Shown here: positions 47,711 through 55,718 of the stretch, piece by piece
Position numbering within the stretch: position 1 is the stretch's first letter
Layout: the number at the start of each line of letters is the position of its first letter
Source of the DNA: JACKHO01 sp041398745
GTDB lineage: Bacteria; Planctomycetota; Planctomycetia; Planctomycetales; Planctomycetaceae
Assembly: GCA_041398745.1 (NCBI GenBank)
Contig: JAWKUB010000008.1
Span: 62,001 to 126,000, forward strand
Direction: 5' to 3'
DNA length: 64,000 nt
The notes under the pieces: generated by a model
The model's database searches: none
The model's input: the letters and a program-made list of their open reading frames with translations, nothing else
What the model was told of the DNA's origin: nothing
Translations under genes and position numbers: made by a program

Positions 47711-48592
47711 CTACTCAATGATCTTTGAGATAGGGAACTCCACAATTCCTGTCGCACCCTCGGCCCGCAATTCCGGAATGATGGTGCGGACAATTTGCTC
47801 GTCGATAATGGTGTTGAGTGCCACCCAGTCCGGGTCCGACAAGGAAGCGACTGTGGGATCTTTCAAGGCAGGCAGGCCATTCAGGATCTTGGGCAAATCG
47901 GCACGTCGGACGTTCATCATGAGGCCGACTTTCCCCTCAGCAGCCAGACACGACTGCAGCATGAGGGAAATGTTGTCGAGCTTCTGGCGCTTCCAGTCGT
48001 CTGCATATGCTGCCTTGTTAGCAATCATGCGGGTGGTGCTCTGAAGCACTTCGTCGAGAATCCGCAGGTTATTTGCCCGAAGTGACGAACCGGTTTCCGT
48101 CACTTCGACAATGGCGTCGGCCAGTCGCGGTGGTTTGACTTCGGTGGCTCCCCAGGAGAACTCTACGTTCGCGCTGACCCCATGTCGCTCCAGATAGGCC
48201 TTCGTCAGTCCAACGGCCTCAGTTGCAATCCTCTTCCCTTCGAGATCCTGAACAGATTTTATGTCAGAATCTTCCGGAACGCAGAGTACCCAGCGGACCG
48301 GACGACGGCTGACCTTTGAGAAAATCAGTTCGGTGACTTCATGAACGTCTGCACCCGTTTCGCAAATCCAGTCGTAACCAGTAATCCCGGCGTCCAGAAT
48401 TCCCTGTTCAACGTAACGAGCCATTTCCTGGGCACGAATGAGCAGGCACTCGATTTCGTCATCGTCAATTGACGGATAGTACGAGCGCGACGAGAACGTA
48501 ATTTTGTATCCGGCCTTCTGGAACAATTCCGCGGTGGCCTGTTGCAGGCTTCCAGCAGGAATCCCGAGCTTCAAAGTATTCTGCGACATCAA
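47711..48592 (-). CDS. hisG: ATP phosphoribosyltransferase, long form
   Basis: HisG joins ATP and PRPP in the first step of histidine synthesis. The 293-residue protein starts LKLGIPAGSLQQATAELFQK. It has LDAGITGYDWICETGADVHE, RIATEAVGLTKAYL, and EVTETGSSLRANNLRI with the PRPP-binding loop. The extra C-terminal domain of about 75 residues (KVGLMMNVRRADLPKILNGL, EFPISKII) is the ACT-like regulatory domain of the long form, so HisZ should not be needed and histidine feedback is expected. It lies 54 bp downstream of hisI. Confidence 0.95.
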   Translation of the reverse strand: MMSQNTLKLGIPAGSLQQATAELFQKAGYKITFSSRSYYPSIDDDEIECLLIRAQEMARYVEQGILDAGITGYDWICETGADVHEVTELIFSKVSRRPVRWVLCVPEDSDIKSVQDLEGKRIATEAVGLTKAYLERHGVSANVEFSWGATEVKPPRLADAIVEVTETGSSLRANNLRILDEVLQSTTRMIANKAAYADDWKRQKLDNISLMLQSCLAAEGKVGLMMNVRRADLPKILNGLPALKDPTVASLSDPDWVALNTIIDEQIVRTIIPELRAEGATGIVEFPISKIIE

Positions 48593-48646
48593 ACAACTAC
48601 GTAGCGAAAGTAAGTGGGATGGGCGAAGAGAGTTATTTCGCCGAGA

Positions 48647-49027
48647 TTATTTCTTGTAGACTTCGTGGGGATCAAAAATTCGCTCCCCTTCAACGTGCAC
48701 TTCCTGCGTGTCCAAATCGACGCGACGGAAGAAGCAACTCTGGTAACCTTCGTGACACGCGGCGCCCCCGACCTGGTTCACTTTCACCAAGAGTGTGTCG
48801 GCATCGCAGTCGAAGTAAATGCTCTTCAGTTCCTGCACGTTGCCGCTCTCTTCGCCTTTCCGCCACAACTTTTTGCGGCTGCGGCTGTAGTAGCACACGC
48901 GCCTGGTCTTGAGCGTTTCTTCGTACGCTTCTTGGTTCATGTAGGCCAGCATGAGCACAACTCCGCTGTCGGCATCCTGGGCGACAACGGGAATGAGTTC
49001 GGCCTTTTGAAAGTCAGGTCCGGTCAC
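48647..49027 (-). CDS. hisI: Phosphoribosyl-AMP cyclohydrolase
   Basis: The 126-residue protein contains LMLAYMNQEAYEETLKT, YYSRSRKKLWRKGEESGN, IYFDCDADTLLVKVNQVGGA and CHEGYQSCFFR. These are the substrate loops and zinc Cys/Asp ligands of HisI. It opens the ring of phosphoribosyl-AMP, the third step of histidine synthesis. The HisE pyrophosphohydrolase domain is not fused. It is followed by hisG on the same strand. Confidence 0.95.
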   Translation of the reverse strand: MTGPDFQKAELIPVVAQDADSGVVLMLAYMNQEAYEETLKTRRVCYYSRSRKKLWRKGEESGNVQELKSIYFDCDADTLLVKVNQVGGAACHEGYQSCFFRRVDLDTQEVHVEGERIFDPHEVYKK

Positions 49028-49082
49028 GATTTACAACCTGGGGCTTGAGGGGTAATTACTAAATTGCAGCCAGTTGCCGCGA

Positions 49083-49649
49083 CTACGGAGCGTAAGGCTC
49101 TTCGCCATCGGCCTTCGCTCCAATGCTGGCGCGGAGTGCGTCGCTCGTTGCGGTGACGAGTTCATCGGAACCGGTCAGTTTCAGAAAGAAATTTCCCTGG
49201 CCTTCGACAATCAGCATAATGGCCAGCATTCTCTGGCCTGGAGTGCTTTCGGTCTTCTGGAGGATGGGAGGTCCAACGGGCTTCTTGAAGGTGCCGCTAA
49301 TGTTTACCAGCACGTACTTTCCTTGAGTCCCAGTCCCTTGAACCATTTCCACTTTGCGACCTTCAGCATCGAACTGGTTCACCCAGCGGCCGACATTGGC
49401 CTCGACGCTGCCGCCGAAAGGACCGAAAACTGACAGCTCCGCCGCTTCCGCCCCTTCTTCCTTTGCAGGAATTGCGAATTCCGCCAAGCGGAGGTTGCTC
49501 GAAGGCTGACGCTGCTTCCATTCACTGGGAACCTGAAGCTTCAATGGCCCCGCAGAAACTTCACGCGACTCGGCGTGGACATGCGTCGACAACACAACGC
49601 CGCAGCACAGCAGCGAAAACAGCATTCCAGCAGATTTCGTTAAATTCAT
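49083..49649 (-). CDS. Secreted protein of unknown function (188 aa)
   Basis: The ATG at 49649 starts a signal peptide (MNLTKSAGMLFSLLCCGVVL, cleavage likely after HVHA). The mature part has LKLQVPSEWKQRQPSSNLRL, FAIPAKEEGAEAAELSVFGP, FGGSVEANVGRWVNQFD and FFLKLTGSDELV. This strand-rich pattern (membrane-stability type W......M....f) is common among planctomycete secreted proteins but has no assigned function. The frame extends to 49811 without protein-like sequence. It lies 55 bp upstream of hisI on the same strand. Confidence 0.7.
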   Translation of the reverse strand: MNLTKSAGMLFSLLCCGVVLSTHVHAESREVSAGPLKLQVPSEWKQRQPSSNLRLAEFAIPAKEEGAEAAELSVFGPFGGSVEANVGRWVNQFDAEGRKVEMVQGTGTQGKYVLVNISGTFKKPVGPPILQKTESTPGQRMLAIMLIVEGQGNFFLKLTGSDELVTATSDALRASIGAKADGEEPYAP

Positions 49650-49892
49650 CGGGACCGTTCCTCTGAATGGAGAATTTCGACATCTGCGTCCCCAAGACGC
49701 ATGTCCCGAATTGTGAGGAACCAGCGTCCGGAATTCAAACAACACAGAGAGCCTTCTGGCGTCAGATTCAATAAAGAGATGGCCTGAAACCGTATTTGGC
49801 CCCCAAACCATGTGCGTGGTCTTGTCTGACGGGCTCAGATCAGTGATTATTGAGATATCAGCCCACTCGACAGATTAACAGGCATTGATGTG

Positions 49893-51302
49893 ATGGTGCA
49901 CGATTTCTGGCAAATGAAGCGTCGGACGTTTCTTGGAGCAACCGCTGGTGGCATGGGAGCGGCAGCGTTGGGAACGCTTCTTAATCCCATCACGGCCCAG
50001 GCCGCTTCGGAATCTGAGGGCGTGGTCAACCCTTTGCATCTCCCGGCAAAGGCAAAACGCGTCATCTTCCTGGTGATGGCTGGTGGGCCGTCGCACCTGG
50101 AAACCTTCGACTATAAGCCGAAGCTCGCCGAACTTGATGGCCAGCCAATGCCTGAGTCATTTACGACAGGGCAGCCAATTGCCCAGTTGCAGGGCAGGGA
50201 ATTGAAATGCCTCGCTCCTCAGCATGAGTTCGCCAAATACGGCGAATCGGGCCAGCATCTTTCGACGGTGTTTCCTCACATTGGATCGGTCGCCGACGAG
50301 ATTTGTGTCATTCGTTCACTGAAAACTGAGCAAATCAACCACGATCCTGCCCACACGTTCATGAACACAGGATCGCAAATCAGCGGACGCCCCAGTATGG
50401 GAGCGTGGCTGCAGTATGGTCTGGGAAGTGAAGCAGACAATCTCCCCGGATTCGTGGTGCTGACATCAGTGGGCGGCGGACAGAACCAGCCGATTGCCGC
50501 CCGTCAATGGCACAGTGGATTCCTCCCCAGCAAGTTTCAGGGAGTTCAGTTTCATTCAAAAGGCGATCCCGTCCTCTACGTGAACCGACCGGCCGGCGTG
50601 ACTGCTGAAGGTCAGGAGCGTGTTGTGGACGCAGTGAATCAACTCAATCGTATGAGGAATACGGCACTTGAGAGTCCTGAGGTTGCCACTCGTATTGCCC
50701 AATACGAAATGGCCTTCAAAATGCAGACCAGTGTGCCGGAACTCATGGATTTGTCGGGCGAGCCACAACATATTCTCGATATGTACGGCACGCCAGGAGC
50801 CGATGGTTCGTTCGCGTCAAACTGCCTGCTGGCCCGGCGATTGGTTGAGCGCGGCGTTCGCTTTGTGCAGCTTTACCACCGTGGGTGGGACCACCACGGC
50901 GGTGTGAAGAATGGTGTTGCCACGACTGCCAAGCTGGTCGACCAGGGAACCGCCGCACTCATCAAGGATTTGAAGCAGCGTGACATGCTCAAAGACACGC
51001 TTATTGTTTACGCCGGTGAATTCGGTCGCACTCCCATGGCTCAGGGAAGTGGTCGCGACCACCACATCAAGGGATTCTCCATGTTCATGTGCGGCGGTGG
51101 TATTCGCGGCGGCATGAGCTACGGCAATACCGATGAACTTGGCTACAACGCCGTCGAAAACGTGTTCCACGTTCACGACCTGCACGCCACCATGTTACAC
51201 GTGCTGGGGATTGATCACCTGCGGCTAACGTACCGTTTTCAGGGGCGCGACTACCGCCTGACGGACATCGCTGGAAACGTCGTGCACGACATCCTGGCCT
51301 AG
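49893..51302 (+). CDS. DUF1501 protein with Tat-like signal
   Basis: About 469 residues (ATG at 49893; GTG at 49890 is possible). The N-terminus MVHDFWQMKRRTFLGATAGG has a twin-arginine motif and hydrophobic stretch to about residue 37. DUF1501 signatures are VIFLVMAGGPSHLETFDYKP, INHDPAHTFMNTGSQISGR, LYHRGWDHHGG and VYAGEFGRTPMAQGSGRDHH. Unlike the copy at 23.6 kb no DUF1549/DUF1553 partner is adjacent. Its TAG stop (51300-51302) is where an IS5-type element has inserted, without altering the protein. Confidence 0.9.
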   Translation: MVHDFWQMKRRTFLGATAGGMGAAALGTLLNPITAQAASESEGVVNPLHLPAKAKRVIFLVMAGGPSHLETFDYKPKLAELDGQPMPESFTTGQPIAQLQGRELKCLAPQHEFAKYGESGQHLSTVFPHIGSVADEICVIRSLKTEQINHDPAHTFMNTGSQISGRPSMGAWLQYGLGSEADNLPGFVVLTSVGGGQNQPIAARQWHSGFLPSKFQGVQFHSKGDPVLYVNRPAGVTAEGQERVVDAVNQLNRMRNTALESPEVATRIAQYEMAFKMQTSVPELMDLSGEPQHILDMYGTPGADGSFASNCLLARRLVERGVRFVQLYHRGWDHHGGVKNGVATTAKLVDQGTAALIKDLKQRDMLKDTLIVYAGEFGRTPMAQGSGRDHHIKGFSMFMCGGGIRGGMSYGNTDELGYNAVENVFHVHDLHATMLHVLGIDHLRLTYRFQGRDYRLTDIAGNVVHDILA

Positions 51303-52228
51303 GCTCTGTCCCTTAATTCCAGTTTAGCAGCATTCGGCAAATTGCGATGTGGACCATTGCCAGGTAATTGTCGACGATTTTTTCATATCGAGTCGCAACT
51401 CGTCGGAACTCTTTGATCCAGCCAATGGCTCGCTCGATGATGTTGCGGGATCGATATTTGTGTTTGTCGAAATGGTCGTGTTTCGTTTCATTGGAGCGTG
51501 TGGGAATGACGTCTTCAATGCCCAGTTTGTTGATGTATTGGCGAATGCCTGTCGAACTGTACGCTTTGTCGCCAGCGAGTGCTTCTGGACGCTTGTTCCT
51601 TCTGAAAGTGTTGATCAGACAGGCGTTCATGACGTTTTCAAATTCTGGAGCTTCATTACGTTGGCCTGGAGTTGCAATCACTCCCAGCGGAATGCCTTGG
51701 CCATCAGTCAGAAAATGGAGCTTCGTGGTGTAACCTCCGCGAGACCGCCCCAAGGCGTGTTTTTCTGCGTTTTCTTGGGCTGTTTCGTCTTCTTTCGGTG
51801 CGCCCGCAGCAGCGCGATGTGCCCGGATGACCGTCCCATCCACACACCACAACTCGAAATCAATTTCACCTGCTTTCAAGATTCGACCAATCAAGGCTTC
51901 GTAGATCGACTGCCAGAGACCTGACTTCACCCATCGCCGAAAACGATTGTAGACCGTTTTGGATTTGCCGAATTCCTCCGGAAGATCTTGCCAGGGAATT
52001 CCGGTATGCAGGACAAAAAAATGCCGCTGATCACTTGCCGATGGGGCCGCCAGGGGCGACCAGGCCGAGAAGGACGCTCCTCAGGCAAGAACTTCTCAAT
52101 TGCATTCCATTCCGAATCTGTCAAATTATGACGCGACATCTGGCTCCTCCTTGAGCATCTGTGGTAAGAAACTCTCGGAGGTTGTCAGATGCCGCATCTC
52201 TACGAAATAGCAATTAAGGGACAGAGCC
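51302..52228 (-). mobile_element. IS5-family insertion sequence (IS427-like group), 927 bp
   Basis: Perfect 17-bp terminal inverted repeats: GGCTCTGTCCCTTAATT at 51302-51318 and its complement at 52212-52228. The dinucleotide TA (51300-51301 and 52229-52230) repeats outside both ends, within the sequence CTAG, as expected for the IS427 group target. The single transposase gene is read leftwards through a -1 frameshift. Confidence 0.9.
51313..52139 (-). CDS. IS5-type transposase (OrfA/OrfB by -1 frameshift)
   Basis: OrfA starts at 52139 (MSRHNLTDSEWNAIEKFLPE) and, without frameshift, would end at 51927 in nonsense after GIFLSCIPEF. A run of seven U in the mRNA (complement of 52015-52021) allows slipping back one base into the frame HTGIPWQDLPEEFGKSK, VYNRFRRWVKSGLWQSIYEA, which joins OrfB (to 51313). 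OrfB holds the DDE triad in CVDGTVIRAH, LAGDKAYSS and NIIERAIGWIKEFRR. Ends and frames look intact, so the element could be active. Confidence 0.9.
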
Positions 52229-52288
52229 TAGTGTGAATCAGGTGAACGCGATATTCGGCAGTTGAAACGAGCGTTTCGCCGACCTCGG

Positions 52289-54397
52289 TCAATTATCCCC
52301 ATGGTACGTGTCGGCGATGCTGTAGGATCGCAGGTGGTCGATGATTTGATGCGCTCGTTCCTGGAACACGGCGGACCGCATGGGGCGGGTCACCGGTTCG
52401 ACGGTGGTTGCCAACAGAATTCTCTTGTTGCCACTCTTTGAGCTAATGGATGGGGCATTCTGAATGTCAATCGACACCTTGACCGGTTGCGCATCGGGGC
52501 GGTTTCCCCAGCCAAAGAGTCCGGCGCGTCCGCAGTTCACGACAATACGTTTCTGCGTGCACTCCAGGATTTCCACGGCGTGGTCCTGCACGAATCCTTT
52601 CAGCTTGTACACAATGAGGTCAGCAGCAACATTGGTGACCAAATTGACGCACACAACCCAGTCATCGACTTTCTTCTTAGACAGGTCAAAGCTGCTGACG
52701 ACGCCCAGTGGTTGTTCGAAACGGCGTTGCGAACAAGTCCGGTTGCGACCGCCATGTTTGGCCTCATACAAGGCCGAGTCGGCACGCTCGACAACTGAGT
52801 CCACCGTGTCTCCTGGTTCGACTTGAGCGACTCCGAACGAGGCTGTCACCCTCAGGTCCGTCCGATTGGCAATGCGCGTGTTGTTCAATACGCGACGCAG
52901 TCGCTCAGATTTTTCGATGGCATCTTCGATTTCTGTTTCAGGGCAGACAATGACGAACTCTTCTCCACCATAACGTCCGACGGACTCACCTGAGTACGTT
53001 TCGTCCTCCATCAGACGAGCCACTTCAATGAGCACCTGGTCGCCCACGTTGTGTCCGAGTCGGTCATTGATGGCCTTGAAGTGATCCAAGTCAAAGAAAA
53101 TGACGCTATACGGCATGTGCCCTTTCGAGGCTTCATAATCGTTATGAAGTGCTTCGAGCTTGGCCTCCAGTTCGCCGCGGTTCATTACTCCGGTTAGCGG
53201 ATCGCGGGTTGCGGCCATTTGGAGTTGTCGGAATTGCCCCTCGTGTCGGCGCGCCTGCTTGGTATCATAAATGAGCCCGACGGCTCCTTGAACTGTGCCG
53301 TTCTCAACGAGTGGCACGGTGTGAATTGCAAGTTCCCGCACGGAGTCCGCAGTTGCCGGATCGCGAAATGCCAGTCGACGATTCACTGCACGGCCTTCTC
53401 GAATGGTGTCACGCAAAGCAGTACCACCGTTGTCCCCAGCCAGCGAAACAATTGAAAAATCGTCGGGGTTCCATGGTCGGCTCAGGACATTACGGGCCGC
53501 AGTCGCGAAGGTACGTTCGGCTCCAGAATTCCAGACCCGAATTGACAAATCGGCATCGACGACTATCAGCCCTTCGTACATGCACTCCATCGAGTGCAGA
53601 GCATTGAGCAGGTAGCACAAGACGCTCGTTTCCCCGAACGCTTCGGAACTGACGGAACTTGATTGAGCGGGAAGGCTTTCGGGATTGAGTTGCTGCAACA
53701 TGTCCGCCGCTGGCGAATGAAGCCAGCGTGTCAGGGCGGCGACAACGTTTCGGTCGAACTCTTTACCTGTTTGCTCGTCGAGAACCTTGAGTGCTTCGTC
53801 CGAAACATATGCGGGCCGGTAAGCCTGATTGGTTACCAGGGAGTCGTAGGCGTCCGCAACGGAGAGGATTCTAGCTCCCAAGCTCAGCTCCGTATCGACC
53901 GGCCCTTCCAATTTGTCCACCCCATGTGAGTGGGCAACCATGTCGATGACGCGCGAATTGACGCCACATGCCTGCAATAAGCTTATGGTGACGCGATGCT
54001 GAACCGAAATGTACTCGGCCTCATCGGGACTGAGTCGCCCGGGTTTTTTGAGAATGTGGTCCGGCAATCCGATTTTGCCCATGTCATGAGCAAGCGCCGC
54101 CAACTCAATAATGCTCAGGGCATCGTCTTCCCAGCCGAGTCGCTCGGCAATGCCGCGGCAAATCAAACTTGTACGTCGCGCATGCAACATCGTTTTGGCA
54201 TCGCGAAACTGTAATGCACTCAGCAGTGTGCGCAATACTCGAACTGAAATCAGCCTGGAAATACCCGTTGCATTCTGCGAAATATCACGACCTGCTTCGG
54301 CCAGGTGCAACAGCGAAAGCATGAGCCGCGAGGAGTTCATTGGGTGAACAGGCTCAATCAGTGAAAGTACGGGAGCATCGGTGGCTTCTAAAGACAT
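52289..54397 (-). CDS. Degenerate HD-GYP plus PAS-like plus GGDEF signalling protein
   Basis: The 702-residue protein has at about 70-230 an HD domain with LAHDMGKIGLPDHILKKPG (H104/D105) and LSLGARILSVADAYDSL followed by YRPAY. The usual HHE...GYP part is changed to AHSHGVDKLEGP. At about 275-380 is a PAS-like domain (GLIVVDADLSIRVWNSGAER). A GGDEF domain spans about 396-560: ATRDPLTGVMNR, FFDLDHFKAINDRLGHN and GGEEF at 477-481, which suggests an active cyclic-di-GMP synthase; no RxxD inhibitory site precedes it at the usual distance. The C-terminal 120 residues may be a PilZ-like or unknown domain. Degradation by the HD part is doubtful. Confidence 0.85.
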   Translation of the reverse strand: MSLEATDAPVLSLIEPVHPMNSSRLMLSLLHLAEAGRDISQNATGISRLISVRVLRTLLSALQFRDAKTMLHARRTSLICRGIAERLGWEDDALSIIELAALAHDMGKIGLPDHILKKPGRLSPDEAEYISVQHRVTISLLQACGVNSRVIDMVAHSHGVDKLEGPVDTELSLGARILSVADAYDSLVTNQAYRPAYVSDEALKVLDEQTGKEFDRNVVAALTRWLHSPAADMLQQLNPESLPAQSSSVSSEAFGETSVLCYLLNALHSMECMYEGLIVVDADLSIRVWNSGAERTFATAARNVLSRPWNPDDFSIVSLAGDNGGTALRDTIREGRAVNRRLAFRDPATADSVRELAIHTVPLVENGTVQGAVGLIYDTKQARRHEGQFRQLQMAATRDPLTGVMNRGELEAKLEALHNDYEASKGHMPYSVIFFDLDHFKAINDRLGHNVGDQVLIEVARLMEDETYSGESVGRYGGEEFVIVCPETEIEDAIEKSERLRRVLNNTRIANRTDLRVTASFGVAQVEPGDTVDSVVERADSALYEAKHGGRNRTCSQRRFEQPLGVVSSFDLSKKKVDDWVVCVNLVTNVAADLIVYKLKGFVQDHAVEILECTQKRIVVNCGRAGLFGWGNRPDAQPVKVSIDIQNAPSISSKSGNKRILLATTVEPVTRPMRSAVFQERAHQIIDHLRSYSIADTYHGDN

Positions 54398-54609
54398 CGG
54401 ACCGTGAGGGGGTTGGTCGACCCTGACCCTGAGCGGTTGTCGCCCAGCCGTCGGATCGGCTCGTCAACGCTAGGTCATGCGACAACACGGTCAAACAGAA
54501 TCGCCACAGCACGTTGTAATTTGTCAACACGGGGCGTTGGGACTTTCACGGTTGTATGGATTCTTCTGGCCAAACCTAAGGCCACATCCGCATTGCGAAT
54601 AGCAAGCAG

Positions 54610-54969
54610 CTATTGGCCTGACGATACCTCAATCCGTTCCAGCCAGACATCGAACCCCTTGCTGTCCGGCATGCCACTGCCGTGGGTATCAGACGACATA
54701 AGGCGGCAGGAGAGGTCGCCATAACTCACAAATAGCATCCCGGGCGGAAGTTCGTCACCCTTAGAAGCTCGGATGGTCGTCGTGATTTCGCCAATATCAT
54801 TCCAAATGCGAACCGCGTCCCCTTCCTGGATGGTGAGGCGTTCCATGTCCTCCGGGGCCATTTGCACGAAGCCCGTCTCGTCCACATATTCGTCGGAGTA
54901 CTTCCCTTCGTTCAGAGCAGTCCCCTGACGGCTGGTTCTTCCCGGAATGAAAATGAACTGTTCTGGCAT
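54610..54969 (-). CDS. Formylmethanofuran dehydrogenase subunit D-like (molybdopterin-dinucleotide-binding) protein
   Basis: The 119-residue protein is a single MopB C-terminal domain: FIFIPGRTSRQGTALNEGKY, ERLTIQEGDAVRIWNDIGEI, PPGMLFVSYG and, near the end, THGSGMPDSKGFDVWLERIE. The last pattern (T.G.GMPD.KG..V.ve) is typical of FwdD/FmdD of formylmethanofuran dehydrogenases. Planctomycetes carry tetrahydromethanopterin-linked C1 genes that include formyltransferase/hydrolase (Fhc) subunits related to these enzymes. No other C1 gene is in the window, so its partners must be elsewhere. greA lies 63 bp upstream on the same strand. Confidence 0.78.
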   Translation of the reverse strand: MPEQFIFIPGRTSRQGTALNEGKYSDEYVDETGFVQMAPEDMERLTIQEGDAVRIWNDIGEITTTIRASKGDELPPGMLFVSYGDLSCRLMSSDTHGSGMPDSKGFDVWLERIEVSSGQ

Positions 54970-55032
54970 GGGACGTGAAGATGTCTCAGGAGTTTACACA
55001 GCGAGAGGTCAGGTGGAGGAAAAGTTCAGCGG

Positions 55033-55518
55033 TCAGTCACCATGATCCACAATTTTGACAATCTCAACAGACATCGATCCTCGCGGAAGCGCAATTTCCA
55101 CTTTGTCGCCGACCTTCTTGTTAAGCAGACTCTGTGCGATGGGGCTGGTCGTCAGGATTTTCATGACCGGGCCATCGTAATTCTCTTCGCCGGGGCCGAC
55201 GAACTCGTAAGATTCCTCTTCATCCATGTCCAAATCCTTAATGGTCACGGTGGAACCAAACGTCACGACACCTTTGGGCATGTCCGATTTGTCGACAATG
55301 GTGCAGTTAGCCAACAGCGATTTGAGCTGGTTTATTTTCGCCTGTACCCGTCCCTGCTCTTCCCGTTGACCGTGATACTCAGCGTTTTCCTTCAAATCGC
55401 CTTCTGCGCGCGCTTCAGCAATTCTCTGGGCGATTTCCGGCATGACAACATCTTCAAGATGCGCGATTTCAGCCCGCTTCTTGTCATACGATTCGCGAGT
55501 AATTGGTTGACGTTCCAT
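55033..55518 (-). CDS. greA: Transcription elongation factor GreA
   Basis: The 161-residue protein has the N-terminal coiled coil with acidic tip (RIAEARAEGDLKENAEYHGQ, REEQGRVQAKINQLKSLLAN) and the C-terminal FKBP-like domain (FGSTVTIKDLDMDEEESYEF, ISPIAQSLLNKKVGDKVEI-like end). It rescues backtracked RNA polymerase by stimulating transcript cleavage. The D and E residues at the coiled-coil tip are present (EGDLKENAEY). Confidence 0.95.
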   Translation of the reverse strand: MERQPITRESYDKKRAEIAHLEDVVMPEIAQRIAEARAEGDLKENAEYHGQREEQGRVQAKINQLKSLLANCTIVDKSDMPKGVVTFGSTVTIKDLDMDEEESYEFVGPGEENYDGPVMKILTTSPIAQSLLNKKVGDKVEIALPRGSMSVEIVKIVDHGD

Positions 55519-55718
55519 CTCTATTCGCTTCCAAACTGCTGGGCTTTGAGGCCCTGCTATTCTGATTCATTCTTCTAATCAACATCCTGGAGCAATCAGG
55601 TCCAGAATTCTGAGGCTGGCGGCGAATTGAAATTAGCTCGTCAGCATCGACTTGGCCTCATTTGCAATTCCAAAGGCCGCCGACCAACCAATGATTCTAG
55701 CAGTCCCGGTTCATACGT

